A stretch of DNA of 64,000 bases from Flavobacterium sp. CS20 (lineage in GTDB: Bacteria; Bacteroidota; Bacteroidia; Flavobacteriales; Flavobacteriaceae). The notes under the pieces are model-generated. The model had not been told where the DNA came from and did not search any database. It was given only the letters and a program-made list of their open reading frames with translations. The number at the start of each line of letters is the position of its first letter. Within the stretch, counting starts at the first letter, position 1. A program made the translations under genes and the position numbers. This document shows positions 38,472 to 48,281 of this stretch, piece by piece. The stretch spans positions 1,860,001 through 1,924,000 of the forward strand of contig NZ_CP073015.1 in assembly GCF_018080005.1 (NCBI RefSeq), written 5' to 3'.

Positions 38472-38705
38472 TTAATTTTTCTTAGGTGTTGTAATATCAA
38501 TTCCAAAGATGCTATGTGTGATTTCAATTACTTTTTCAGGCGATAAGTCTGATTTCTTTTCTTTCAGCTGTCTTTCTAACTCTTTGTTCACCTTATATGC
38601 TATAAAATTCAAGCAGACATGAATCTCTATTCTTCATTGCTTGTAATGATAGATAGGTCTTGTTTTTAGGTCAGTTTTTGTGATTCTAAAGGTGGCAAGC
38701 AGGTT
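38472..38705 (-). pseudogene. Relic of an IS1634/IS4-like transposase C-terminus
   Basis: On the minus strand the frame reads TFRITKTDLKTRPIYHYKQ, then TGA, then RIEIHVCLNFIAYKVNKELE and RQLKEKKSDLSPEKVIEI up to a TAA at 38474-38472. TDLKxRPIYH...RIxAHVxLxFxAYxxxKELER is characteristic of the C-terminal end of IS1634-type (DDE) transposases. The in-frame TGA replaces an expected Arg, and the N-terminal catalytic part is absent, so this is a dead fragment. Confidence 0.6.
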
Positions 38706-38748
38706 TTATAAGGAATGTTTATGAGATATTCAAAATAAACATTCGGTA

Positions 38749-39292
38749 TTAGTTAGCAGTGATTAAACTGCCTTTATAATAACCGCTGATCTCACGACCT
38801 AAATTGTCAACTCCAGAAAATTCTATTTCGTATTCTGGGCTGTTGCTGATGACTTGAAGATTTCCTTCAACCAAAAAAGGAGGTTCATCGATTTCAGTCT
38901 CTGAACTGATGTCAATGTTTTCTAATATAGCAAAGATACTCAAAGGTTTGTCCTGTGATTTCAGAAAAATCTACTAAGGGATATTCGCCTTCTACTAAAT
39001 CTTGATTCGAGTCGGTAAAAAGATCAAAATTAATCAAATTGACTATGTTGTTTTCTGGTACTGGTTGACCATTCACTATAACAATGTTAGTATCAACTAA
39101 GGTAATACCAAAATTGGTTAGATTGTTAAAAGTGCCAAAATTTTCAATAACACCAGCTTTAAGTTCAAGCTCTGTGTTGCCAATTTTTAAAAAGTTATTG
39201 TTTTCTACAACATTGACATCATCGTCGCTAGAGCAAGAAAAATTTACTAAAGTTAAAACGAGACACATTAAAAGTAAATTGATTTTTTTCAT
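38749..39292 (-). CDS. Small lipoprotein, function unknown, frameshifted near 38935
   Basis: The first frame (39292-38912) opens MKKINLLLMCLVLTLVNFSC, a clear lipoprotein signal, followed by SSDDD and a beta-rich region to ITGQTFEYLCYIRKH. The expected continuation lies one frame over (FAILENIDISSETEIDEPPF ... LGREISGYYKGSLITAN, ending 38749). Removing one base near 38929-38940 joins them into about 180 residues. Small acidic beta-rich lipoproteins of this type are common in flavobacteria. I do not recognise a named family. It sits next to decayed transposase DNA, so a real mutation is a fair alternative to a sequence error. Confidence 0.65.
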
Positions 39293-39435
39293 GATTAGAT
39301 CGATTATAATTTAATTTCAATTTTACAACAAATAATCAACATAAATCGATGTTAGGTTATAATATTTCTTTAGTCAGATTAAGATTGTGTAATTTTGCGT
39401 TTTTTCAATCAGTTTTAATATAACTTCTATGCGAT

Positions 39436-41498
39436 ATGAAAGATTTTAAACGCTATACCATTACAGCAGCTTTACCTTATACCAACCACTCTATTCACAT
39501 TGGGCATTTGGCTGGTGTTTATGTTCCAGCAGATATTTACGCTCGTTATTTAAGATTACAAAATAAAGATGTGCTTTTTGTCTGCGGTAGCGATGAACAC
39601 GGCGTACCGATTACTATTAAAGCCAAAAAAGAAGGCGTTTCACCACAAGATATCGTGGATCGATATCACAATATGATCAAGTCTTCTTTTAAAGAGTTTG
39701 GTATTGCCTTTGACCATTATGGCAGAACAACATCCAAAACGCATCAAAAAACTGCTTCTGATTTTTTTATGACTTTATACGATAATGATAAATTTATAGA
39801 ACAAACCACCGAGCAACTTTATGACAAAGAAGCTCAACAGTTTTTAGCTGATAGATTTGTAATCGGCACTTGTCCCAAATGTGGTCACGAAGAAGCTTAC
39901 GGCGATCAATGTGAAAAATGCGGTATTTCCTTAATGCTACAGATTTAATCAACCCAAAATCTACTATCACAAAAAACAAACCCACGCTTAAAACAACCAA
40001 GCATTGGTTTCTACCACTTGACCAATACAGTGACTTCTTAAAACAGTGGATTATAAAAGAGCATAAAAAAGACTGGAAACCCAATGTTTACGGTCAATGC
40101 AAATCGTGGATTGATGAAGGATTACGCCCAAGAGCTGTAACACGCGATTTAGATTGGGGTATTTCTGTGCCATTAAAAGATGCTGAAGGCAAAGTGCTTT
40201 ATGTTTGGTTTGACGCCCCAATAGGATATATTTCATTTACAAAAGACTGGGTAAAACAAGTTGGTAAAAACTGGGAAGATTATTGGAAAAATAAAGACAC
40301 CAAGTTGGTCCATTTTATAGGAAAAGACAATATTGTATTTCACTGCATTATCTTTCCGTGTATGCTTAAAGCTGAAGGCAGTTTTAAGTTGCCAGATAAT
40401 GTACCTGCTAACGAATTTCTCAATCTTGAAGGACAAAAACTATCCACATCAAAAAACTGGGCGGTTTGGTTGCACAAATATTTAGAAGATTTTCCAAACC
40501 AACAAGATGTGTTGCGTTATGTTTTAACTGCCAATGCTCCAGAAACTAAAGACAATGATTTTACATGGAAGGACTTTCAAGCCAGAAACAACAACGAACT
40601 CGTGGCTATTTATGGAAATTTTATCAACCGTGTAGCTGTTTTAACCCATAAATATTACGGCGGAAAAGTGCCACTTGCAAATGATTTACAACCCATAGAC
40701 CAAGAAACACTTGAAGAGATTAAAAAATTTCCTAAAAAAATTGGAGAGTCTATTGAAAAATACCGCTTTAGAGAAGCTCAGCAAAAATTGATGGAATTGG
40801 CTCGATTGGGCAACAAATATTTAGCTGATGAAGAACCTTGGAAGCATTTTAAAACCAACCCCAAACGGACTCAAAACATCATGTTTGTTGCTTTGCAAAT
40901 CTCAACGGCTTTAGCTGTGCTAAGTGAACCTTTTTTACCACATACTTCTGAAAAATTAAGCCGTATGTTAAGACTAAATTCATTAGCTATTGATCTCAAT
41001 TGGTCAAATATTGCCAAACACAAAGTTTTACTTCCTGTTGACCATTATATAGAAAAAGCTGAATTGTTGTTTTCTAAAATTGAAGACCAACAGGTTCAAT
41101 TTCAATTAGATAAATTAAAACAAAGTAAGATTGATAACAATACGGCTAAAGTAGAATTGACACCACAAAAAAAGCAAATCACATTTGACGATTTTAGCAA
41201 ATTAGACATTAGAACTGGAAAAATTATCGACGCCAAAAAAATGCCTAAAACTAAAAAGCTCATGGTTTTAAAAGTTGATATCGGTTTAGAACAAAGAACT
41301 ATTGTTTCAGGTATAGCTGAATACTTTAAAGCTGAAGAAATAATTGGCAAACAAGTAAGTGTTGTCATCAACCTTAAGCCCATTAAATTGAGAGGAACAC
41401 TTAGCGAAGGTATGATATTAATGACCGAAAATAAAAAAGGTGAATTAGTATTTATAAACCCAGATGTTGAAACCCCGTGTGGAAAAACAATAGCTTAA
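39436..41498 (+). CDS. metG: Methionine--tRNA ligase, frameshifted near 39930
   Basis: The class I synthetase starts [20 protein letters not shown] with the HIGH-type motif HIGHLAG, followed by the zinc knuckle [18 protein letters not shown]. The frame is lost at ISLMLQI. The next frame continues [20 protein letters not shown] from about 39931, so one C appears missing from TCCC(T) near 39930. KMSKS is present as KLSTS ([11 protein letters not shown]). A C-terminal EMAPII-like tRNA-binding domain is included ([18 protein letters not shown]). Joined, it is about 687 residues, normal for Bacteroidota. Because the gene is normally essential and single-copy, a sequence error is likely. The stop overlaps convergent plsC by 4 nt. 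Confidence 0.93.
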
Positions 41499-42229
41499 TT
41501 GTCAATTTCTGATTGTATAGACTTTAAAGCATGGTTGTAACAAGTGTTAAAATCATTTTGAGAAACATCAATAGGTTGGTGAACTTTAAATAAAATTTTT
41601 ACCCCAATAGGCAGTGGAAACATGCCATATTGCTGAAGTTGCCATGAGTTTTTAATACTTACTGGAATCAAAATAGCATCTGGACAGTTTTCGATTAAGG
41701 TTTTTAACCCATTTTCTGAAAAACGCTTAAGCTGACCATCACGACTTCGTGTGCCTTCAGGAAAAATAACTCCTGAATGCTTGTTTTTGCTGAGATACTG
41801 ACCAAAGTTTTTAATGGCTTTTACGGCTTTTTCACTATCTTTTCTATCAATTAAAACCGATCCACCGTGCCGTAAATTATAAGAAACTGATGGAATGCCT
41901 TTGCCGAGTTCTTTTTTGCTGATAAATTTTGGATGAATTTTTCTTAAATACCAAATCAATGGCGGAATATCATACATACTTTGGTGGTTAGCCACGATGA
42001 TATGTGGCTTATCTTTGTCTAACTTATAGGTATTATCAAAGCTAATGCGAGTTCCAAGCAAGTTTAGACATCGCATAATAAAAAAATTAAGCCAATCTAC
42101 ACAGATCTTATGAGCTTGATAGCCAAAACCGCGATGTGCAATAAACTGAAGCCCATGAAAAACAACCAAAACCAAACCAAAAGCCAAGTAAAAAATGATT
42201 GAAAGTGGATAGGATAAAATTTTTTTCAT
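41495..42229 (-). CDS. plsC: 1-acyl-sn-glycerol-3-phosphate acyltransferase (PlsC family)
   Basis: The 244-residue membrane-associated enzyme transfers a second acyl chain to lysophosphatidic acid. After an N-terminal hydrophobic helix it shows the HX4D motif as IVANHQSMYDIPP, the acceptor-site motif GVIFPEGTRSRDGQLKRF, and DAILIPVSIKNSW. Length is normal. It converges with metG by a 4-nt overlap. The upstream gene on the same strand (bacilliredoxin) is separated by a terminator, so plsC likely has its own promoter. Confidence 0.9.
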   Translation of the reverse strand: MKKILSYPLSIIFYLAFGLVLVVFHGLQFIAHRGFGYQAHKICVDWLNFFIMRCLNLLGTRISFDNTYKLDKDKPHIIVANHQSMYDIPPLIWYLRKIHPKFISKKELGKGIPSVSYNLRHGGSVLIDRKDSEKAVKAIKNFGQYLSKNKHSGVIFPEGTRSRDGQLKRFSENGLKTLIENCPDAILIPVSIKNSWQLQQYGMFPLPIGVKILFKVHQPIDVSQNDFNTCYNHALKSIQSEIDN

Positions 42230-42264
42230 AAGATATAAACTGACTTGGTGATTTTGTGTGATAT

Positions 42265-42294
42265 AAAAAAATCCTCTGCAAAGGCAAAGGATTT
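42265..42294 (-). terminator. Rho-independent terminator of the bacilliredoxin gene
   Basis: On the minus strand an 11-bp stem with one G-U pair (42294-42284 with 42279-42269, AAATCCTTTGC/GCAGAGGATTT) closes a 4-nt loop and runs into a T tract. It lies 63 nt after the bacilliredoxin stop. Confidence 0.85.
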
Positions 42295-42356
42295 AATTTT
42301 TAAAAACGATGTTTATAAATAAAACGTTGTGATTTTGCAAGTTTGCAAAAGTCATA

Positions 42357-42767
42357 TTAGCAATGCTCATCAAAAGTCGCTTTAAGGTTATCGGCTATCA
42401 TTTCTGCAGGACGACCTTCAATATGGTGACGCTCAAGCATGTGAACCAATTCACCATCTTTAAACAAAGCAATAGAAGGTGAGCTCGGCGGAAATGGCAC
42501 CATATATGAACGGGCTTTGTCTGTTGCTTCGGTATCAACACCAGCAAAAACCGTATAAAGATTTTCTGGTGTTTTATCATGGTCAACAGCCATTTTTGCA
42601 CCTGGTCTAGCATTGGCTTCCGCACAACCACAAACTGAATTAACCAAGACTAAAGCCGTACCGTCTTGAGTTAGTGCATTATCTACATCTTGGGCTGACA
42701 ATAGCTCTTTAAAGCCTACTGTTGTCAACTCATCTTTCATGGGTTTTACTAATTCTGGTGGATACAT
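42357..42767 (-). CDS. BrxA/BrxB family bacilliredoxin
   Basis: The 136-residue protein matches the YphP/YqiW (DUF1094) family with the CGC active site in LVNSVCGCAEANARPG (Cys46, Cys48). Other landmarks are MYPPELVKPMKDELTTVGF, ENLYTVFAGVDTEAT and MVPFPPSSPSIALFKDG. In bacilli these proteins remove bacillithiol from mixed disulfides; in Bacteroidota the thiol partner is less clear. It is monocistronic, with a strong terminator downstream. Confidence 0.93.
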   Translation of the reverse strand: MYPPELVKPMKDELTTVGFKELLSAQDVDNALTQDGTALVLVNSVCGCAEANARPGAKMAVDHDKTPENLYTVFAGVDTEATDKARSYMVPFPPSSPSIALFKDGELVHMLERHHIEGRPAEMIADNLKATFDEHC

Positions 42768-42965
42768 AATTTCAAATTTTAATGCAAATATACAAATTAA
42801 GACTGTGATAAGTTAAGACTTTTGGATAGGAAAAAGGTTAAAAAACACAAAATATAGTGTAAAAAAATCAGAAAATTAAAAACACTTAATTCTCCTAAGA
42901 ATATTGTTGATACTATATTTAATGTATCATAAGTTATATACATTTGTAAATCAAATTAAGCAATT

Positions 42966-44243
42966 ATGTCCATCAAATATTGTTCTGCAGAAGAAGCTGT
43001 CAATCTCATAAAATCTAATCAACGTATTTTTTTTCAAGGTGTCGCCATGACACCAAAAATTCTCATCGATGCATTATGTCAACGTTACAAAGAAATAGAT
43101 GGTATAGAAATTATACAAATGCACACCGAAGGCGAAGCTAAATATACAGAAGATCCTTATCAACAATCATTTAAAATCAATTCGTGTTTTGTTGCTGGTA
43201 ATGTTAGGCGAGCAATTAATGGACCAAAAGGCGACTATATTCCTATATTTTTAAGTGAGATAGATCAATTGTTTAGACGAAATATTCTACCGCTTGATGT
43301 TGCCTTTATTCATGTATCTCCGCCTGATAAACATGGCTATTGTTCATTAGGCACTTCTATTGATGTGACAATTGCCGCTATGGAAACGGCAAAAATAGTT
43401 GTAGCACAAATCAACCCACAAGTGCCGCGTTCACACGGTGATGGTATCATTCATATCAGTCAAATTGATGCTGCGGTGCAAGTTGATGAGCCTATTTTTG
43501 GGCATGATGCTGTTACACCAAACGAAATTGATGCCAGTATTGGTAAAAATATCGCCGAATTGGTTGAAGATGGTGCCACATTACAAATGGGAATTGGTGC
43601 TATTCCAAATGCAGTTTTAAATAATTTGACTCATCATAAACAGTTGGGTATTCATACTGAAATGTTTTCAGATGGCATTTTGCCCTTAGTTGAAAAAGGC
43701 ATTATCACAGGCGAAAACAAACATATAAAACCAGGTAAAATTGTCACTTGTTTTGCAATGGGCTCTCAAAAACTTTACGACTTTATAGACGATAATCCCT
43801 TTGTGCATTTTAAAGAAGCCAGTTATACCAACGATACGGCTATAATTCGGTTAAATCCAAAAGTAACAGCCATTAATTCAGCTATTGAAATTGACATTAC
43901 AGGTCAGGTTTGTGCTGATACTATTGGGCAATTTCAATTTTCTGGCGTAGGTGGTCAAATGGATTTTATTCGTGGTGTCGCTTTATCTGATGGTGGCAAA
44001 GCTATTATTGCTATGCCATCAGTAACCAAGAAAGGCGTTTCTAAGATTGTCCCTTTTCTTAATCAAGGTGCTGGTGTAACCACAACACGTGCCCACGTGC
44101 ATTACGTTGCGACGGAATACGGCGTAGTTGATTTATTTGGAAAAAATATGAAACAACGTGCTCAAGCCTTAACTTCAATTGCACATCCCAATCATAGAGA
44201 AGCACTTGAAAAAGCGACTTATGAACGTTTTGGAGAGTTTTAA
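42966..44243 (+). CDS. Acetyl-CoA hydrolase/transferase family protein
   Basis: The 425-residue protein is a class I CoA-transferase-like enzyme related to 4-hydroxybutyrate CoA-transferase and acetyl-CoA hydrolase. Landmarks are FFQGVAMTPKILIDALCQRY, DVAFIHVSPPDKHGYCSLGT, the C-terminal catalytic Glu region GIHTEMFSDGILPLVEKG, and GVGGQMDFIRGVALSDGGKA. The usual end TTTRAHVHYVATEYGVVDLF is present. Substrate cannot be fixed. A TACATTTG -7-like element lies at 42939-42946, 20 nt before the ATG. It stands alone. Confidence 0.9.
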   Translation: MSIKYCSAEEAVNLIKSNQRIFFQGVAMTPKILIDALCQRYKEIDGIEIIQMHTEGEAKYTEDPYQQSFKINSCFVAGNVRRAINGPKGDYIPIFLSEIDQLFRRNILPLDVAFIHVSPPDKHGYCSLGTSIDVTIAAMETAKIVVAQINPQVPRSHGDGIIHISQIDAAVQVDEPIFGHDAVTPNEIDASIGKNIAELVEDGATLQMGIGAIPNAVLNNLTHHKQLGIHTEMFSDGILPLVEKGIITGENKHIKPGKIVTCFAMGSQKLYDFIDDNPFVHFKEASYTNDTAIIRLNPKVTAINSAIEIDITGQVCADTIGQFQFSGVGGQMDFIRGVALSDGGKAIIAMPSVTKKGVSKIVPFLNQGAGVTTTRAHVHYVATEYGVVDLFGKNMKQRAQALTSIAHPNHREALEKATYERFGEF

Positions 44244-44856
44244 GATTAGATAATAACATTAAACTTTTAGAAATTATTTTAAAGGTGAAAGATAAGTAGC
44301 TTTTTCTTATCTATATCATGAAAATTATCTGTTTATTTCTCATAAATTTGATGTTTTTAAACTATATGATTTTTGACTTATTCTCGGTTGATTTGGTTTC
44401 ACTATATTTATCATTATCCTTGTAGCCAAAACTTCTGAAAATTGAAAATAGCATTAAATAGGATTTCCTTAGAAAGTCAGAATTTAAAGTTATAGATTTC
44501 GGATTTGTTATAAATAGAATGGCTACAATCCAACCATTTAAAACCCTTGAAACGCTTAGGATTGTGCATTGGCTTTTCCATAGTTTGCAAATATTCGATT
44601 GTGAATGGATTTATCCATTTTCTATTATTTCAATTTCTTCCCTGTAAGTTCTAAGTTTTCCTGCCATACGGTCTCGTAGCACAGTGTAAAAACACGACAC
44701 TAACTTTTCAATTTTAGCCGTTATGTTTTTTGAAATCTATTTTGAGTTCTTTTTCAAGACAGGTTTTTACATAAGGTTTTAATCCCTTGAAACTGAATAG
44801 TAGATTTTTAAACCCAAACTCACATAATATATCCTAAAACCTTTAGTTTTACCATT
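44244..44856. other. Intergenic stretch with a degenerate minus-strand coding remnant
   Basis: This is 613 nt between two plus-strand genes. The left third is AT-rich and featureless. The right part (about 44480-44845) holds the broken coding remnant described separately. No RNA gene or strong terminator is seen. Confidence 0.4.
44480..44845 (-). pseudogene. Degenerate coding remnant, family not recognised
   Basis: The minus strand gives protein-like text in successive frames: ILCEFGFKNLLFSFKGLKPY with VKTCLEKELKIDFKKHNG (right part), then AKIEKLVSCFYTVLRDRMAG with KLRTYREEIEIIENG (middle), then NPFTIEYLQTMEKPMHNPKR with FKGFKWLDCSHSIYN (left). Each piece ends in a stop or frameshift. The composition looks coding rather than random, so a dead gene is likely, perhaps a mobile-element protein, but I cannot name it. 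Confidence 0.35.
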
Positions 44857-47800
44857 ATGCAAAAGTATCTTGTGGTTTTAAGCTTATGGTTCAGTGCGTC
44901 ACTTGTGGCACAAAACCAGCCTATAACTAAGGTGCTTCAAGTCTCGGATAGTATTCAAATTGATACCACAAGCATCAGTCCTTTTGACTTTAAAGCGGTT
45001 TCGCTCGACAATAAAACGATTGATAGCAGTTGGTATGATGTAAGTTTTAGAAAAGCAATGTTGTATCCCAAAGACTCGCTTAAAAATACTTTTGAAAAAA
45101 TTAAAATCAACTATTATCCATTACCTGAATTTCTAACCCAAAACTACAGCCTTTACGATCCTAAAATCATTATCACCGCCCGTCAAAATAAAGACAGCTA
45201 TTTTGACTTAATAAAAGAGAGAGACAAAGAGTTTATATCGCCATTTCAAGGTTTAAATACAAGCGGTAATATTTCAAGAGCGGTTGTGATTGGCAATAAT
45301 CAAAATGCCGTTACGCAATCTGAATTGGACTTGCAAATTTCAGGACAAATTTCACCCAATGTAAGTTTACGAGCCTCTATTCAAGATGCTAATGTGCCAA
45401 CTCAAGACAATGGATTTTCGCAACGTTTAGACGAATTTGACCAAATATTTATTGAATTGCAAGGCTCGAGTTGGGGTATTCGTGCAGGTGATATCGACTT
45501 GATAGAAGACCAATCGTTTTTTGCCAGTTTCACCAAACGTGTGCAAGGTCTAAAGGTTGATGCCGAATTTGGTGAAGATCAACAAACCCAAGCCGGTATT
45601 GCAGGTGCTTTAGTCAGAGGTGTTTTTGCGAGAACGCAATTGACGGCTCAAGAAGGCAATCAAGGTCCATATAAAATCAGAGGACCAAATGGAGAACTTT
45701 TTGTTTTAATAGTATCTGGTAGCGAAGCTGTTTTCGTGAACGGAAGACGACTGCAACGTGGCGAAAATTACGATTATATCATCAACTACAACGCAGGTGA
45801 AATCATATTTAATTCTACATTTCCGATTACTTCTGAAATGCGGATTATAGTCGAATACCAATTTACCGAGCAAAATTTCACACGGGTTGTCGCTCAAGCC
45901 AAAACCAGTCATCAAAGCGAAAACTGGGGCATCAATGGGATGTATTTCACAGAAAGTGACCTAAAAAATCAACCTCTGCAACAAAGTCTAAACGAGTTTC
46001 AAGTTCAAGCGTTAGCCGAAGCTGGTGATGACCAAGCTCAAATGTTTGTGCCAAGTGCCCAAGAAACAGAGTTTTCTGAAAACAGAATTTTATATAAAAA
46101 AGAAATTATCAATGGCATAGAAGCTTTTGTGTTTTCTAATGACCCTGAAGACACTTTGTTTAGCGTAACCTTTACAGAAGTCGGACAAAATCAAGGCAAC
46201 TATATTTTAAGCAACACCACAACAGTTACAAGTATATATGAGTTTGTGCCACCAGAAAATGGTGTACCACAAGGAAATTTTGAACCTATTCAACAGCTTA
46301 TTGCTCCACAAAATCTACAAGTGGCTATGGTGAATGGATACTATAATATTTCTAAAAAAACCGCTATTGATTATGAAATAGCTTTAAGCGACAACGATAA
46401 AAACTTATTTTCTGACCTTGATGACGACAACAACACAGGACTTGCAGCAAGGATGAATATCACGCAAAATTTAATACAAACCCAAGACAGCCTTAAGCTT
46501 GATGTAGGTTTAGATGTTAATTTTATTGAAGATAATTTTACATCCATTCAACGCCTGTTTAATGTAGAATTTACAAGAGACTGGAATATTGAAAATCCTT
46601 TGGGAAATCAACTGTTAACTGATGCTTACACAAGATTGAACTGGAAAGATCAAATTTTTTCAACTTATAGATTTAATCATTTAGAGTTTTCAGAAAATTT
46701 CAAAGGCGATAAACATCAACTGCAAACGCTAATGGATTGGAATCCTGTTCAACTTCAACTGAATGCCAGTGTTTTAAACTCAGATTCCAACCAGTTTGAA
46801 TCTGAATTTATTCGGCTCAATGCTCAATCGACTTATAGTTTTGATAAATATTGGGTTGGAGCGAGCATCGATTTAGAAGACAATCAAGAATTAAATAAAC
46901 AAACCGACAGCCTAACCGCCAAATCGCAACGTTTTACAGATTACGAAAGTTTTGTTGGCATAGGCGACAGCACAGCGGTTTTTGCTCAGTTGGGCTATCG
47001 GTATCGACAAACCGATAGTATAGCTCAAGGCATTTTAGCCAAAGCTTCTATCTCAAATGATATTTATTTGAAATCTACTTTAGTTCAAAATGAATCGACA
47101 CAGTTGCGTTTTTTTGGAAATTACAGAAAAATTAAATTCAACAGGCCCAACGCTCAAGACAAAGAAAATGTGAATGTGCGTTTGCAATACAACCAGTTTT
47201 TATTTGATAGAAAACTGAATTTACGCACCACTTATGAAACCAATAGCGGAAGTATAGCCCGTCAAGATTTCACTTTTGTTCAAGTTGACCCAGGTCAAGG
47301 TCAATACACGTGGATTGATTTTAATGAAAATGGTGTTCAAGAACTCAATGAGTTTGAACTCGCCCAATTTCAAGATCAAGGCGAATACGTAAGAATTTTG
47401 TTGCCCAATCAAACCTTTGTTGGGGTGAATCAAAATCGATTTTCTGAACAATTAACCTTAAATTTAAGAGCTTGGGAAAGTGAAGAAGGATTGAAAAAAG
47501 TTTTATCTCACTTTTTTAACCAAAGTGCCTTTAACATTGACAGAAAACTGGCACGAGACGGTAATGCTATACAAATTAATCCTTTTAGCTCTGATGGAGC
47601 TGAAGAATTAGCTTTGGTCTCTAATTTTAGAAACACCTTGTTTTTTAATCGAGGCAGACAGCACTTTACCAATTCTTACACTTTTATTTCTAATACTAAT
47701 AAAAACTTATTAAGCATTGGTTTACAGGAAAATAAACTAACAAATCACCAATGGGATGTTTTGCATAAATTTGGAGAATCGTGGCTCTTAAATACCAATT

Positions 47801-48255
47801 TGAGTTATGCTGAAAACGAAAGCATTTCTGAAAACTTTACCAATCGCAATTTCAAACTTCAAGCAGAAGAAGCCCAACTCAAGATATCATATTTATTTTC
47901 TGACCAAAAACGCTTTGATGCTTTTTATGAATTTAAGAATCAAGAAAATGTTTCAGGAAATGAAACCTTAACGCAACAAGCTTTAGGCACATCCTTTACT
48001 TTTATCAAAGGCAACAAGTATAATATTAACGGTGAATTCAAATACATCAAAAACGACTTTGAAGGCAACAGCTTTTCGCCAGTGGCTTTTCAAATGTTAG
48101 AAGGTTTACAACCTGATGATAATTTTACGTGGACACTTTTTGCACAGCGTAAAATCACGTCGTTTTTAGATTTAAATTTAAATTATTCAGGTCGAAAATC
48201 TTCAGACTCTAAAACAATTCACACTGGGAGTGTTCAGCTAAGAGCTTATTTTTAA
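44857..48255 (+). CDS. Large outer-membrane protein conserved in flavobacteria, function unknown
   Basis: The 1132-residue protein has a signal peptide (LSLWFSASLVAQ). The N-terminal quarter includes ISRAVVIGNNQNAVTQSELD and LQISGQISPNVSLRASIQDA, then WGIRAGDIDLIEDQSFFASF, which read as repeated amphipathic strands. A soluble insert follows around residues 270-330 (IVSGSEAVFVNGRRLQRGEN). The C-terminal half is a long series of beta-strands ending ...SVQLRAYF with a terminal Phe, the usual signal of BAM-assembled barrels. I recall homologues beside clpX in relatives. It is convergent with clpX. No substrate or partner can be inferred. Confidence 0.75.
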   Translation: MQKYLVVLSLWFSASLVAQNQPITKVLQVSDSIQIDTTSISPFDFKAVSLDNKTIDSSWYDVSFRKAMLYPKDSLKNTFEKIKINYYPLPEFLTQNYSLYDPKIIITARQNKDSYFDLIKERDKEFISPFQGLNTSGNISRAVVIGNNQNAVTQSELDLQISGQISPNVSLRASIQDANVPTQDNGFSQRLDEFDQIFIELQGSSWGIRAGDIDLIEDQSFFASFTKRVQGLKVDAEFGEDQQTQAGIAGALVRGVFARTQLTAQEGNQGPYKIRGPNGELFVLIVSGSEAVFVNGRRLQRGENYDYIINYNAGEIIFNSTFPITSEMRIIVEYQFTEQNFTRVVAQAKTSHQSENWGINGMYFTESDLKNQPLQQSLNEFQVQALAEAGDDQAQMFVPSAQETEFSENRILYKKEIINGIEAFVFSNDPEDTLFSVTFTEVGQNQGNYILSNTTTVTSIYEFVPPENGVPQGNFEPIQQLIAPQNLQVAMVNGYYNISKKTAIDYEIALSDNDKNLFSDLDDDNNTGLAARMNITQNLIQTQDSLKLDVGLDVNFIEDNFTSIQRLFNVEFTRDWNIENPLGNQLLTDAYTRLNWKDQIFSTYRFNHLEFSENFKGDKHQLQTLMDWNPVQLQLNASVLNSDSNQFESEFIRLNAQSTYSFDKYWVGASIDLEDNQELNKQTDSLTAKSQRFTDYESFVGIGDSTAVFAQLGYRYRQTDSIAQGILAKASISNDIYLKSTLVQNESTQLRFFGNYRKIKFNRPNAQDKENVNVRLQYNQFLFDRKLNLRTTYETNSGSIARQDFTFVQVDPGQGQYTWIDFNENGVQELNEFELAQFQDQGEYVRILLPNQTFVGVNQNRFSEQLTLNLRAWESEEGLKKVLSHFFNQSAFNIDRKLARDGNAIQINPFSSDGAEELALVSNFRNTLFFNRGRQHFTNSYTFISNTNKNLLSIGLQENKLTNHQWDVLHKFGESWLLNTNLSYAENESISENFTNRNFKLQAEEAQLKISYLFSDQKRFDAFYEFKNQENVSGNETLTQQALGTSFTFIKGNKYNINGEFKYIKNDFEGNSFSPVAFQMLEGLQPDDNFTWTLFAQRKITSFLDLNLNYSGRKSSDSKTIHTGSVQLRAYF

Positions 48256-48281
48256 ATTTCCCCCATCAAATTTAGTTTTGC

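Larger units (their letters stand above)
38141..38748. other. Intergenic stretch holding transposase relics
   Basis: This is 608 nt between two minus-strand lipoprotein genes. It contains remnants of two different transposases (38275-38395 and 38472-38705) and no intact gene. No terminal inverted repeats or target duplications could be identified. Confidence 0.5.
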
